NCBI RefSeq assembly: GCF_019204025.1
Contig: NZ_JAGSPB010000002.1
Span: 1,054,001-1,118,000, forward strand
Direction of reading: 5' to 3'
DNA length: 64,000 nucleotides
Origin: Erythrobacter ani
GTDB lineage: Bacteria > Pseudomonadota > Alphaproteobacteria > Sphingomonadales > Sphingomonadaceae
Both the position numbers and the translations under genes were made by a program. This document shows positions 1-8,752 of the stretch, piece after piece. The notes under the pieces were generated by a model. That model did not search any database. It was not told where the DNA came from and worked only from the letters and a program-made list of their open reading frames with translations. Every line of letters begins with the position of its first letter. Position 1 is the stretch's first letter.

Positions 1-1212
1 TACCCCGAAGAATTCTACGCCGCCTCGATGTGTTTCGATCTGCATCAGTCCGAAAAGCTCAACATTTTCGTCGATGATGCGCGGCGATATCGTGCACCCG
101 GCGTCAAGGAATCCGCTGGCGGGATCGAAGTGCTCGCGCCCGATATCAATTCGTCCGAAGCGCGGTTCAGTGTGGAGCAGACCGACCACGGCTACGGCGT
201 GCGCTATGCCTTGGCAGGCATACGCAATGTCGGCGAAAAGGCCATGGAAGCTATCGTCGCGGAGCGTCATGCGAGCGGCCCGTTCGAAAGCCTGAAGGAC
301 TTTTTCGAACGGCTTCCGCAAGGCTCGATGAACCGCCGCCAGCTTGAAGGGCTGATCTGCGCCGGAGCGCTCGACAGTCTGGAACCGAACCGGGCGCTGC
401 TGTTCGAAAATGCCGACATGTTGCTGGCGGTCGCCGATGCTGCGATGCGCGAACGCTCAAGCGGTCAGGGCGGCCTGTTCGGAGGCGAAAACGCTCCGGA
501 AGAGGAACTGCGCCTGCAACCGACCGACGAATGGTCGCGCACCGAGCAGATGGCCAAAGAGCGCGAAAACTTCGGGTTCTATTTTTCGGCCCATCCGGTC
601 CAGCAATTCCGCGATGTCGCCTCCGCACAAGGTGCGCGGACTTATCAGAGCCTCATGGAAGCGGGGGCACCTTCAGGCGGCCGCGGCAGCGCCGTTGTCG
701 CAGCGATGGTGGAAGGCGTTAACAAGGGCAGGACCAAGCGCGGCGCGGAATTCATTCGCGCGGATTTTTCGGACACGTCGGGCCAGTTCTCGGCTGCGTG
801 CTTTGAGGAAGCGCTCGTGCCACAATTCGACGCTTGGGCGCAGAGCGGTGAGTGCCTGTTGCTGACGGTTGAGCTCGATTCGCCCAATCCCGGCGAGCCG
901 CCCCGCCTGACCGTGCGCGGTGCCAAACCGCTCGCTACGGTAAGCGGAAGCACGCCAATGCTGCTGCGCGCCGACATCCTGAGCATTCAGGCGCTCAACG
1001 ATCTGAAGCTTGAACTCGCGACCGGCGATGCTTCGCCCGGCGAGGTGCTGGTGCGGCTCATCATCGGGGCAGACGATGGGGCGATGGTCCGGCTCGGGTG
1101 CAATTTCGTGCTGAACGGCGAACTGGCCGAACGGGTCGCTGAGATCGAAGGCATCGAGAATGTCGAGCTTTCCCCGATACGCGGGCGCGCAAACCTGAAG
1201 CTCGTTGCTTGA
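1..1212 (+). CDS. dnaE: DNA polymerase III subunit alpha, C-terminal part (5' truncated by window)
   Basis: Replicative DNA polymerase catalytic subunit; only the last 403 residues are visible and the frame is open from base 1, before the first internal Met at 28. The visible part holds the end of the finger/helix-hairpin-helix region (residues about 65-130: GIRNVGEKA, then FFERLP and the RRQLEGLICAGALD stretch), the linker containing FYFSAHPVQQF, and an OB-fold domain at about 220-300 (VVAAMVEGVNKGRTKRG, then FSAACFEEAL). These are standard for the C-terminal third of bacterial DnaE. The catalytic palm domain lies upstream of the window. The stop codon overlaps the ATG of the next gene (ATGA-type), so both are probably co-translated. 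Confidence 0.95.
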   Translation, partial: YPEEFYAASMCFDLHQSEKLNIFVDDARRYRAPGVKESAGGIEVLAPDINSSEARFSVEQTDHGYGVRYALAGIRNVGEKAMEAIVAERHASGPFESLKDFFERLPQGSMNRRQLEGLICAGALDSLEPNRALLFENADMLLAVADAAMRERSSGQGGLFGGENAPEEELRLQPTDEWSRTEQMAKERENFGFYFSAHPVQQFRDVASAQGARTYQSLMEAGAPSGGRGSAVVAAMVEGVNKGRTKRGAEFIRADFSDTSGQFSAACFEEALVPQFDAWAQSGECLLLTVELDSPNPGEPPRLTVRGAKPLATVSGSTPMLLRADILSIQALNDLKLELATGDASPGEVLVRLIIGADDGAMVRLGCNFVLNGELAERVAEIEGIENVELSPIRGRANLKLVA

Positions 1213-2018
1213 TGAATTCAGGCATTGCGGACCTGACCGAGAAGGAAAAGGAGGCGTTGCGGCTGCTGCTCGTCGGCCATGATGCGAAGTCGAGCGCGCG
1301 CCAGCTCGATCTGTCGGTTCACACGATCAATGATCGCCTTCGCAATGCCCGGCGCAAGCTGGGTGTGTCGAGCAGCCGTGAGGCCGCAAGAATCTTGGGG
1401 GACGCCGAGGGCGCGGACCCACATAATATTGCGCACACATCTTTCGGTATCGCCGAAACTGACGGCGCCGCAGATACTGCAGACCTCACCAACACAAAGT
1501 CCGGCAGGCCGATCGGTTTTGCCTGGCTCACAGGAGGAATGCTAATCATGTCTATCGTTATTGCAGCTGCCATCATCGGCGTTGTTTACACTTCGGGAGA
1601 AGAGGAGAAACCCATCGCACCCGCCGAAACCTCCGCATCATCGCAATCCGCCGTGGATGTATCGCCTGACAATGCGACACCCGCAGCAGTTTCCCGCGCA
1701 AATGCCTTCCTGAGCGAGGTGGACGCTGGCAACTGGGACGGCAGTTGGCAGCAAGCGGGCGATTTCTTTCAGGCCGAAACGACTGCGGATGAATGGGGCG
1801 CTGTCATCGAGCCGGTGCGCGGGCCACTTGGCCAGGTGGAAGATCGCCGTCTCGCATCGGTTCAGCAGCTATCGACACTCCCAGGCGCGCCGGAGGGCGA
1901 TTACGAGGTGTTTCAATATCAGACCAAGTTCTCAGGGCGTGATTTGATCGCTGTGGAAACAGTGGTCCTGATCAAGAACGAAAGCGGTTTCGACATCGCC
2001 GGTTATTTTATCCGGTAG
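1212..2018 (+). CDS. LuxR-type HTH protein with one membrane segment and DUF4019 domain
   Basis: Putative membrane-bound one-component regulator of 268 residues. Residues about 8-62 form a GerE/LuxR helix-turn-helix (LTEKEKEALRLLLVG, then HTINDRLRNARRKLGV). A single hydrophobic helix lies at about 101-127, and residues about 156-265 match the DUF4019 pattern (FLSEVDAGNWDGSW at its start, GYFIR at the end), expected outside the inner membrane. The start is taken at the ATG overlapping the dnaE stop; a TTG one codon earlier (1209) is also in frame. The layout suggests an extracytoplasmic sensor coupled to DNA binding without phosphorelay; ligand and targets are unknown. Confidence 0.8.
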   Translation: MNSGIADLTEKEKEALRLLLVGHDAKSSARQLDLSVHTINDRLRNARRKLGVSSSREAARILGDAEGADPHNIAHTSFGIAETDGAADTADLTNTKSGRPIGFAWLTGGMLIMSIVIAAAIIGVVYTSGEEEKPIAPAETSASSQSAVDVSPDNATPAAVSRANAFLSEVDAGNWDGSWQQAGDFFQAETTADEWGAVIEPVRGPLGQVEDRRLASVQQLSTLPGAPEGDYEVFQYQTKFSGRDLIAVETVVLIKNESGFDIAGYFIR

Positions 2019-2065
2019 TGTGCGCTCGCCGCTGAGACCTTGATCGATGGAATGCCGAGAGGGCG

Positions 2066-2094
2066 GGGGGCGGAGCAATCTGCCCCCTTTGCTC
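2066..2094 (+). other. GC-rich hairpin(s) after the DUF4019 gene, possible weak terminator
   Basis: Two alternative stems overlap here: GGGGGC (2066-2071) with GCCCCC (2082-2087), and GAGCAA (2073-2078) with TTGCTC (2089-2094). Only three T follow the first stem, so this is at best a weak intrinsic terminator between the regulator and the acyl-CoA synthetase gene. Confidence 0.25.
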
Positions 2095-2183
2095 GTTCAA
2101 CAAACGCTCTAACCCGAACAAGCAATTGCCAATCCCCTTGCCGCTCGGCATGAATGCTCGAAACGGGATGAAGGAGAGGCCGA

Positions 2184-3782
2184 ATGCTGGGAGCCATGCA
2201 GAATTGGACAATGCGGATCACGAGCGTGATCGATCACGCCGCGCGCGAGGCGGGCTCGCGCGAGATCGTGACGCGCTGGGCCGATGGTACGGAAACGCGC
2301 ACCGATTGGTCAGGCATCCGCCGCGACGCTCTAAAAATGGCGCAGGCGCTAAAGGCTCTTGGGTTGAAGCCAGGCGACAAGGTGGCCAGCCTCGCGATGA
2401 ACCATTCACGGCATCTCGTGAGCTGGTACGGCGTCGCAGGGATGGGCGGGGTCCTTCACACGGTGAACCCGCGCCTGTTCGAGGATCAGCTCGAATACAT
2501 CGTCACTCATGCCGAAGATAAGGTGCTCTGTTACGATGCGGCGTTCCAACCGATCGTCGACAAGATGAAGGACCGCTGGACGACGGTCGAGCATTACATC
2601 TGTTACGATTCGAACGAAAACGCTCCCGCCTTCGAAGATTGGATCGGGGAACAGGACGGCGATTACGAGTGGCATACCGGGCCTGAAACCGACCCGTGCA
2701 TGATCTGCTACACCTCGGGTACGACCGGCAATCCGAAGGGCGTACAATACGAACATCGATCGACGATGATGCACGCGCTTGCCGGACTTCAGCCAGCCGC
2801 GTTCAATTTCAGCGCGTCGTCGGTGATGCTTCCGGTCGTGCCGATGTTTCACGCCGCAAGCTGGGGTCTGCCCTATGCTGGCGCAATGGCAGGTATCAAG
2901 TTCGTGTTTTCCGCCGTCAACGATCCAGCTGTGCTGCACGAACTGATGCTGCGTGAGAAAGTGACCGACAGCGCGGGCGTGCCGACCGTGTGGCTTGCCC
3001 ACTTCCAGTATTGCGATGCGGAGGGGATTGATCTTCCGCCGCTGAAAGCTGCGACTATTGGCGGATCGGCGTGCCCCAAGTTCATGATCGAACGCCTGAT
3101 GAAGAACGGCACGCGCGTACAGCACGCCTGGGGCATGACCGAAACCTCGCCGATCGGCACGGTGGGTGGCCCGACCTGGGATTGGGACGAACTCACATTT
3201 GAGGAAAAAGTCCAGAAGACCGCGATGCAGGGCCGCCCGATCTTCGGTGTGGAACTCCGCACCGTCGATCTCGACGACATGGCCACGGAACTACCGCGCG
3301 ACGGGAAAACCTCGGGCGCACTTCAGATCCGCGGGCCATGGATTATCAAGCGCTATTTCAAGGCTGAGAAGGACGCGGTGAACAATGATGGCTGGTTCGA
3401 CACCGGCGATGTCGGGATCATCCACCCTGACGGAACGCTGCAGCTGACCGACCGCACGAAAGACGTGATCAAATCGGGCGGTGAATGGATCAGTTCTGTC
3501 GAGCTGGAAAACGCAGCCTGCGGACATCCCTCCGTCGCGGAAGCTGCCTGCGTGGGCATGTACCACCCCAAATGGGACGAGCGTCCGGTTCTGTTCGTCG
3601 TACAGAAGGATGGGGCGGAATGTTCGGCCGACGACATTCTCGATTATCTCAAGCCGCAGATCGCGAAATGGTGGATGCCCGACGCGATCGAGTTCGTGGA
3701 CGATATTCCTCACACGGCCACCGGCAAGATTTCGAAAAAGGATTTGCGCGACCGCTTTGCAGACTACAAGCTTGAAGCCTGA
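2184..3782 (+). CDS. AlkK-like fatty acyl-CoA synthetase (AMP-forming)
   Basis: Activates a medium- or long-chain fatty acid to acyl-CoA through an acyl-adenylate. The 532-residue protein has all ANL-superfamily motifs: P-loop YTSGTTGNPKG at 176-186, GMTETSP at 317-323, the WFDTGD motif ending near 409, and the C-terminal lysine in TATGKISK (Lys515). The N-terminus (MLGAMQNW, then VNPRLF near 95) resembles AlkK of alkane-degrading pseudomonads and is typical of the fatty-acid branch annotated as long-chain acyl-CoA synthetase. A GGAG Shine-Dalgarno sits about 9 bases before the ATG. The TTG start of the next gene lies inside its last codons. Substrate chain length cannot be read from sequence. 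Confidence 0.9.
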   Translation: MLGAMQNWTMRITSVIDHAAREAGSREIVTRWADGTETRTDWSGIRRDALKMAQALKALGLKPGDKVASLAMNHSRHLVSWYGVAGMGGVLHTVNPRLFEDQLEYIVTHAEDKVLCYDAAFQPIVDKMKDRWTTVEHYICYDSNENAPAFEDWIGEQDGDYEWHTGPETDPCMICYTSGTTGNPKGVQYEHRSTMMHALAGLQPAAFNFSASSVMLPVVPMFHAASWGLPYAGAMAGIKFVFSAVNDPAVLHELMLREKVTDSAGVPTVWLAHFQYCDAEGIDLPPLKAATIGGSACPKFMIERLMKNGTRVQHAWGMTETSPIGTVGGPTWDWDELTFEEKVQKTAMQGRPIFGVELRTVDLDDMATELPRDGKTSGALQIRGPWIIKRYFKAEKDAVNNDGWFDTGDVGIIHPDGTLQLTDRTKDVIKSGGEWISSVELENAACGHPSVAEAACVGMYHPKWDERPVLFVVQKDGAECSADDILDYLKPQIAKWWMPDAIEFVDDIPHTATGKISKKDLRDRFADYKLEA

Positions 3783-4287
3783 CCGGATACGGCCTGCTCA
3801 GACGTCGGATGCGCATGCCATCCAGGCAATCTACGCGCATCATGTTGCGCACGGCACCGGGACTTTCGACACGGAAGCGCCCGATGCCGAGTTTTGGCGG
3901 TGCAAGCTCGCACACTTCGAGAGGAAAGGCTGGCCATTTCTAGTCGCGCAGATCGAAGACGAAGTGATCGCCTATGCCTATGCCGCACAGTTCCGCGAGC
4001 GGGCGGCTTACGCGCAGACCTGCGAGGACAGTATCTATGTCGCGCCGGATGCATGCGGCGGAGGTGCCGGAACAATGCTGCTCGGCCACCTGATCGAGGC
4101 GGCGCGCAGCGCGGGGTTCAAACAAATGATTGCGGTTGTGGGTGGCGGCGAACCCGCGTCGATTGCACTGCACACAAAACTCGGCTTCGAGCATGCCGGC
4201 CGCCTGCGGCAGGTCGGCAGCAAATTCGGTCGCAAGCTCGACACCGTTTACATGCAACGTGATCTCACCCGGAAGGATGCCCAATGA
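3772..4287 (+). CDS. GNAT family N-acetyltransferase, PAT-like
   Basis: Acetyl-CoA-dependent N-acetyltransferase of the phosphinothricin acetyltransferase-like branch, about 171 residues. Visible: IRPAQTSDAHAIQAIYAHH at the N-terminus, the acetyl-CoA site region GGAGTMLLGHLIEAA, and the C-terminal LGFEHAGRLRQVG. No ATG or GTG fits the N-terminus of the domain; the best start is TTG at 3772, overlapping the end of the acyl-CoA synthetase by 11 bases, so the start is uncertain. The stop overlaps the ATG of the DUF1330 gene (ATGA). The acceptor substrate is unknown; members acetylate amino-acid-like compounds such as methionine sulfone. Confidence 0.82.
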   Translation: MKPDRIRPAQTSDAHAIQAIYAHHVAHGTGTFDTEAPDAEFWRCKLAHFERKGWPFLVAQIEDEVIAYAYAAQFRERAAYAQTCEDSIYVAPDACGGGAGTMLLGHLIEAARSAGFKQMIAVVGGGEPASIALHTKLGFEHAGRLRQVGSKFGRKLDTVYMQRDLTRKDAQ

Positions 4288-4721
4288 CTATCTATATCGA
4301 TCCGTCACCCGCCAACTTTCAAGCATTCAAGGATCTGCCGCGGGACGAGCCGATCCATATGCTCAATCTGCTGCGTTACCGCGACCTCGCCGACTATCCG
4401 GAAGGCCATGAGCATCACGGCAATGGCTGGACCGGCAGGCAGGCGTATGAGGAATATGGAAAAACGTCAGGTCCGATCTTTCGGCGTGTGGGTGGTGAGA
4501 TTGTATGGCGCGGCGCCTTCCAGACGATGGTCACGGGGCCGGAACCCGACGACAAGGTCTGGCACGACGGCTTCGTTGCGCAATATCCCAATGCCGGTGC
4601 GTTCTTCGAGATGATCAAGGACCCGGATTATCAGATTGCGGTGGTGAACCGCTCGGCAGCACTGACCGATAGCCGCCTGATGCGGTTCGCACCGGGAGAA
4701 GCGGGCGGGGCGTTTGGGTGA
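4284..4721 (+). CDS. DUF1330 domain-containing protein
   Basis: Small 145-residue cytoplasmic protein of the dimeric alpha/beta-barrel superfamily. Its layout fits DUF1330: the N-terminal PIHMLNLLRYRD strand, the central AYEEYGKTSGPIFRRVGGEIVW, and the FEMIKDPDYQIAVVNRSAAL helix followed by a final strand. No function is established for this family. It is the last of three overlapping genes after the acyl-CoA synthetase and starts by ATGA overlap with the acetyltransferase stop. Confidence 0.8.
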   Translation: MTIYIDPSPANFQAFKDLPRDEPIHMLNLLRYRDLADYPEGHEHHGNGWTGRQAYEEYGKTSGPIFRRVGGEIVWRGAFQTMVTGPEPDDKVWHDGFVAQYPNAGAFFEMIKDPDYQIAVVNRSAALTDSRLMRFAPGEAGGAFG

Positions 4722-4818
4722 ATAAGCATTCAAGATTAATGTAGAAAACAGGGCCAATCCTGACATCGGCCCGCGTTGACCGAAGGCTGCTTCTCCATGT
4801 CGAGGGATGTTCTCACCA

Positions 4819-5268
4819 ATGCTGAAAACGAGTATATTAACTGCCGCGCTGTTGATGTCTTGTGCTTGCACCGAACCGTCGTCCGCGCCGGAAACGAAAC
4901 CGGGCGCTCTTGGTGCGGAGGTCGCAAAGGACGTCATAAGGGCCTATGAGCATGATCCAGCGCTCTTGATGATCCAGCTTCGTGGCGCGCATGCCATCGA
5001 ACTGACGCTTGAGGCGGGACGGACAGGTTCTCGCTCCGTGGCTCAAAAAGCATCTAAACTGACGTTCCTATGGGTGACATGCTTATCAGCGTTCGAAAAA
5101 AGCCGCGGATTGGAATACGGTTGGGCATCCAAGACAGGTAACGCCCTAGAGCGCATCGTGATCAATACCGATGAGCGACGAAAGTTTGCCCGCGCGTTCG
5201 AACAGCTTCGCGATGGGACTGTGTCAAGGGCGCCCGATACGCCGCTCGACTGCGGCTATTTGCCCTGA
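4819..5268 (+). CDS. Hypothetical small lipoprotein
   Basis: Unrecognised protein of about 149 residues. It begins with a typical lipoprotein signal: MLKTS, a hydrophobic stretch, then the lipobox LMSC with Cys near residue 15, followed by a Ser/Pro/Glu-rich linker. The remainder is mixed helical with no motif I recognise. An ATG at 4807 is also in frame, but AGGG at 4803-4806 is 12 bases before the 4819 ATG and directly abuts the earlier one, favouring 4819. It stands alone on the plus strand and faces the radical SAM gene. Base composition seems slightly more AT-rich than its neighbours. Confidence 0.55.
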   Translation: MLKTSILTAALLMSCACTEPSSAPETKPGALGAEVAKDVIRAYEHDPALLMIQLRGAHAIELTLEAGRTGSRSVAQKASKLTFLWVTCLSAFEKSRGLEYGWASKTGNALERIVINTDERRKFARAFEQLRDGTVSRAPDTPLDCGYLP

Positions 5269-5278
5269 AATTAGTCGA

Positions 5279-6400
5279 TCACAGCAGCCGCATCTGCCCG
5301 CCGACTTCGGGTGGTCTGAACTGGCCGCAATCAAGCTCGAACTTTGGCGATTTCCTGCCCGTACCAATTCCGGCGCGTTTGCACGCCACCCGAAACCGAG
5401 CACGGAACAGATCCGCCCAGACCCCTTGCGGGTTCATCCGGCTGAAGAAGTTCGGATCGTTGTCCTTCCCAGCACGGATCGAGCGGACGATGCTCATCAC
5501 CTTGCCCGCGCGGTCGGGATAATGGACGTCCAGCCATTCGCGGAAGAGCGGCGCGACTTCGTGCGGCAGGCGCAGCGGTATCCAGCCTGCGCTGCGCACG
5601 CCAAGCGCGGCTGCTCGCTCGATAATGCCTTCCATGAACTCGTCTGTGATCGCCGGGATGATCGGCGACACGGAACAATGCACCGGCACGCCTGCCTCCA
5701 CTAATTGTCCGAGCGCCACCAACCTCTTAGAGGGCGCAGCGCAGCGCGGTTCGAGCTTGCCCGAAAGGACAGGGTCAAGCGTGGTGACCGAGATCGCAAC
5801 AGCGACAAGATCCTGCCGTGCCATCTCGGTCAGCAGGTCAAGATCGCGCGTCACCCGGTCCGATTTTGTCGTGATCGTGACAGGATGCCGCGTCTCGAGG
5901 CACACCTCCAGCACATCACGCGTGATGCGGTAATCGCGTTCAATCGGCTGATACGGATCGGTGTTGGTTCCCATCGCGATCGGGGCTGGGCGGTATTTAC
6001 GCTTTGCCAGAGTTTCGCGCAGCAGCTTCGCAGCGCCGGGCTTGGCAAACAATTGCGTCTCGAAGTCGAGGCCTGGAGATAGGTCGTGATACGCGTGGGT
6101 CGGGCGCGCAAAGCAATAGACGCACCCATGCTCGCAGCCGCGATAGGCGTTGATCGATCGGTCGAACGGCACATCGGGCGACTTGTTGAAACTGAGGATC
6201 GTCTTCGGCTTTTCCTCGGTCACGGTTGTGCGCAGTTTGGGAGGCGGTCCTTCGAGAGCGGCGACATGGTCGCGCCAGTCGCCATCCGTCTCTCGGCTTG
6301 CTAAGCCGAAGCGGGTAGGGACCTGCGCGGACGCGGCTCCGCGTCCGGCGACGTAATCGGGGTGTTCGGAATCAGGCGGTGTTCTCACGTACAGGAACAT
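5279..6400 (-). CDS. PA0069-type radical SAM protein
   Basis: Radical S-adenosylmethionine enzyme of 373 residues. The iron-sulfur motif is CEHGCVYC with Cys89, Cys93 and Cys96 (CX3CX2C), preceded by NAYRG; MGTNTDPYQPIE and TTKSDRVTRDLDLL follow. This fits the family related to spore photoproduct lyase (annotated PA0069 family), whose reaction is not known. It is the last of a minus-strand group with moaB, the lytic transglycosylase and the glycosylase-like gene. Only 10 bases separate its stop from the convergent small lipoprotein gene. Confidence 0.88.
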   Translation of the reverse strand: MFLYVRTPPDSEHPDYVAGRGAASAQVPTRFGLASRETDGDWRDHVAALEGPPPKLRTTVTEEKPKTILSFNKSPDVPFDRSINAYRGCEHGCVYCFARPTHAYHDLSPGLDFETQLFAKPGAAKLLRETLAKRKYRPAPIAMGTNTDPYQPIERDYRITRDVLEVCLETRHPVTITTKSDRVTRDLDLLTEMARQDLVAVAISVTTLDPVLSGKLEPRCAAPSKRLVALGQLVEAGVPVHCSVSPIIPAITDEFMEGIIERAAALGVRSAGWIPLRLPHEVAPLFREWLDVHYPDRAGKVMSIVRSIRAGKDNDPNFFSRMNPQGVWADLFRARFRVACKRAGIGTGRKSPKFELDCGQFRPPEVGGQMRLL

Positions 6401-6427
6401 AAAGAGAACAGTGCGATTCTGGAAGCG

Positions 6428-6958
6428 CTATTTCTCTTTAAGGCGCGGCATCAGCTCAACGAAGTTGCAGGGCCGGTTGCGGCTGTCGAGCTGTTCGGCG
6501 AGGATTCCGTCCCAGCCATCTTTTACCGCTCCGTTAGATCCGGGCAGCGCGAAGATGTAGGTTCCGCGCGCGACGATGGCGCAGGCGCGTGATTGCACGG
6601 TGCTGGTCCCGATCGTTTTGAAACTGAGCCAGCGAAAGAGTTCGCCGAAACCGGGAATATCCCGCCCACCTTCGATCCGGGCCAACGCTTCGGGTGTGAC
6701 GTCGCGGCCTGTCAGCCCGGTCCCCCCGGTGCTCACGATCGCATCGATTTCCGGATGGTCGATCCACGTATCGATCTGCGCAGCGAGCAGCGAGGCATCA
6801 TCTTTCACGATCTCTCGCGCGGCCAAGGTGTGGCCCGCAGCCGTAACGCGCTCGGCAAGGATATCGCCGGACGTGTCATCTGCGACGGTTCGGGTGTCGG
6901 AAACGGTGAGGACCGCGACATTGATCGGCGTGAAGGTCTTGCTCTCGTCGATCGCCAT
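6428..6958 (-). CDS. moaB: Molybdenum cofactor biosynthesis protein B
   Basis: MoaB/MogA-type protein of 176 residues, expected to act in adenylylation of molybdopterin before molybdenum insertion. The family motifs are clear: VAVLTVSDTRT near the N-terminus, STGGTGLTGRDVTPEA in the middle (the GGTG loop binds the pterin) and ALPGSNGAVKDGWDGIL near the C-terminus. It lies 12 bases downstream of the lytic transglycosylase gene and 27 bases upstream of the radical SAM gene, so probably in one transcript. Other moa/moe genes are not in the window. Confidence 0.93.
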   Translation of the reverse strand: MAIDESKTFTPINVAVLTVSDTRTVADDTSGDILAERVTAAGHTLAAREIVKDDASLLAAQIDTWIDHPEIDAIVSTGGTGLTGRDVTPEALARIEGGRDIPGFGELFRWLSFKTIGTSTVQSRACAIVARGTYIFALPGSNGAVKDGWDGILAEQLDSRNRPCNFVELMPRLKEK

Positions 6959-6970
6959 GCGCGCTATCCT

Positions 6971-8752
6971 TTACTGTTCGAGAAGGGCGGACCTCGATCT
7001 AGCCATATCGGGAAATGCTGGCCAGAGCCCTTGAGCCAGCGCTCTGCGACTGGGACTGGCTACCCCGGCTGCGCGCTCGTACATCCAGTAATTGCGCAGG
7101 ACGATGGAAACGTAACCACGCGTTTCCCAATAAGGGATCGATTCCATCCAAAGCAGCGGATCGTTCTGATCGCGGATTTCGTAATTCCACCGCGTGATCG
7201 GGGTGAGACCTGCATTGTAGGCCGCCATGATCTTAAGGAGATTGTCACGCGTCGCGGCAGTGTCCCGGAGCATCTCGAGATTGCGCTGGCCAAATGCGAG
7301 ATTCACCTCAGGGTCGTTCAGATCGACGTATTGCGCGCTCATGTTGAGCCGCGGGGCGTGCTGACGAACGGTGATCGGGGTGATCTGCATCAACCCGCGT
7401 GCATTGGCCGGGCTGACCGCGGAGGCTCTGAAATTGGATTCCTGCAAGGCGTGCGCAAAGGCGAGGGCTGGGTCCACCTTCCAACCTGTCGCGGGCTGCC
7501 AGCGCGCAACAGGGAAGCGCAAGGCGCGGTCGCTGCTCTGCCCGCGAGGGGCGTTGTGCGCCATGAAAAGCTGAGTGGATGGCAGACCGAGCTCCCGCGC
7601 CAGACGGGACATGGCCTCGTAATCGGAAGGGGCTCCGACACGCGCCTGGTGCCGTAGGACTTCATCGGCGAGGGCTGGTCGGCCGATTTCGACCAGTGCC
7701 GCCGCGATTTGCACATTGTATATGTCCGAGAGCGAGCGCCAGTCTTCGCTTGTGAAAGCCTGCGGTGTTGCCGTCGCCGGAAGATTGATGCCGAGCTGAT
7801 CGGATGCGAGCAAGCCGTAGAGCGTTTCGTCGTACCGCGATGCAGCCACCAAATGTTCCTGCGCCGCGCCAGGCTGGCGGCAACGGATCAGCGACCGGTG
7901 CGCCCAATAATGCGCCGCCGAGGTCAGCTCCGAATTGGTCGACTGGCCAGCTGCCCGGACGAAGGAATCCGCAGCGAGGAGGCAGTCACCAAGACGCCAT
8001 GCGGCAAGACCGGCGACCCATTCGCCTTCGGCAACCCACGCGCCGCGACCGTCGGATACTGTCTGGGCCATTTGCAGGGCAGCCGCATCATTGTTCTCGA
8101 TGTAGTGGCTCCAGGCCACACGCTGGCGCCATTCGGCGCGCGCTTCCGGACTGAGCGCGTAGTCGATCTCTGCGAGAAGCGTTTGTGCGCCGGAGGGATC
8201 GTCATTCTTGATCCGGTCGAGGATGCTCGCACGTATTTCGGAAGGCATCGTATCGTCCATGACCGAACGCGGACGAATGCGTTTTGGCGCGGCGGGTTGG
8301 CGACTGAAGCGCTGTGCCACCGGCAGTCGCGGCACCTGCTCAACACCGCGTTTGGCCGCCAACCGCCCAAGCTGCGCCGATTGTGGAAGATGAACGCCCA
8401 ACTCGAACCAGCTTTCGATTTGTTCGGCACTGACCATCGGGCTGTTGGCATGCGTGTAATATTCGGCAAGCGCGGTCTGATAGAGAAGCGAGCCACGCTG
8501 ATCGGCCAGGAGGCTTTCTACGCGTGCCCAGTCTTCCAGATCTATTGCGCGAAAAACGTCGCGAAAATGCGCCTTTTCGCGGTTGTCCAGAACAGCGGGG
8601 ATGCGCGCGGCCTGCGTTTCCTGCTTGCCATAATGTGCGGCCATGCTTTGGCTTTGCGCCGAAGCGATTGCGGGCAAAACGCAGACGCTGGCAGCGCCAA
8701 TCACGATCCCCAACGGTTTCAGCATTTTCGTCGTCACCAAGTTGCCGACCAT
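6971..8752 (-). CDS. Soluble lytic murein transglycosylase
   Basis: Periplasmic enzyme that cleaves peptidoglycan glycan strands with 1,6-anhydro ring formation. The 593-residue protein has an N-terminal signal peptide ending near ASA (residue 30-32), a long alpha-helical U-shaped region (about 50-400), and a C-terminal SLT domain with the catalytic Glu438 in ALQESNFR, followed by GLMQI and MAAYNAGL. The ATG at 8752 overlaps the end of the upstream gene by 19 bases and has GGAG 9 bases upstream; an ATG at 8725 would give a shorter signal peptide. Length and domain order fit the Slt70 class. Confidence 0.92.
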   Translation of the reverse strand: MVGNLVTTKMLKPLGIVIGAASVCVLPAIASAQSQSMAAHYGKQETQAARIPAVLDNREKAHFRDVFRAIDLEDWARVESLLADQRGSLLYQTALAEYYTHANSPMVSAEQIESWFELGVHLPQSAQLGRLAAKRGVEQVPRLPVAQRFSRQPAAPKRIRPRSVMDDTMPSEIRASILDRIKNDDPSGAQTLLAEIDYALSPEARAEWRQRVAWSHYIENNDAAALQMAQTVSDGRGAWVAEGEWVAGLAAWRLGDCLLAADSFVRAAGQSTNSELTSAAHYWAHRSLIRCRQPGAAQEHLVAASRYDETLYGLLASDQLGINLPATATPQAFTSEDWRSLSDIYNVQIAAALVEIGRPALADEVLRHQARVGAPSDYEAMSRLARELGLPSTQLFMAHNAPRGQSSDRALRFPVARWQPATGWKVDPALAFAHALQESNFRASAVSPANARGLMQITPITVRQHAPRLNMSAQYVDLNDPEVNLAFGQRNLEMLRDTAATRDNLLKIMAAYNAGLTPITRWNYEIRDQNDPLLWMESIPYWETRGYVSIVLRNYWMYERAAGVASPSRRALAQGLWPAFPDMARSRSALLEQ

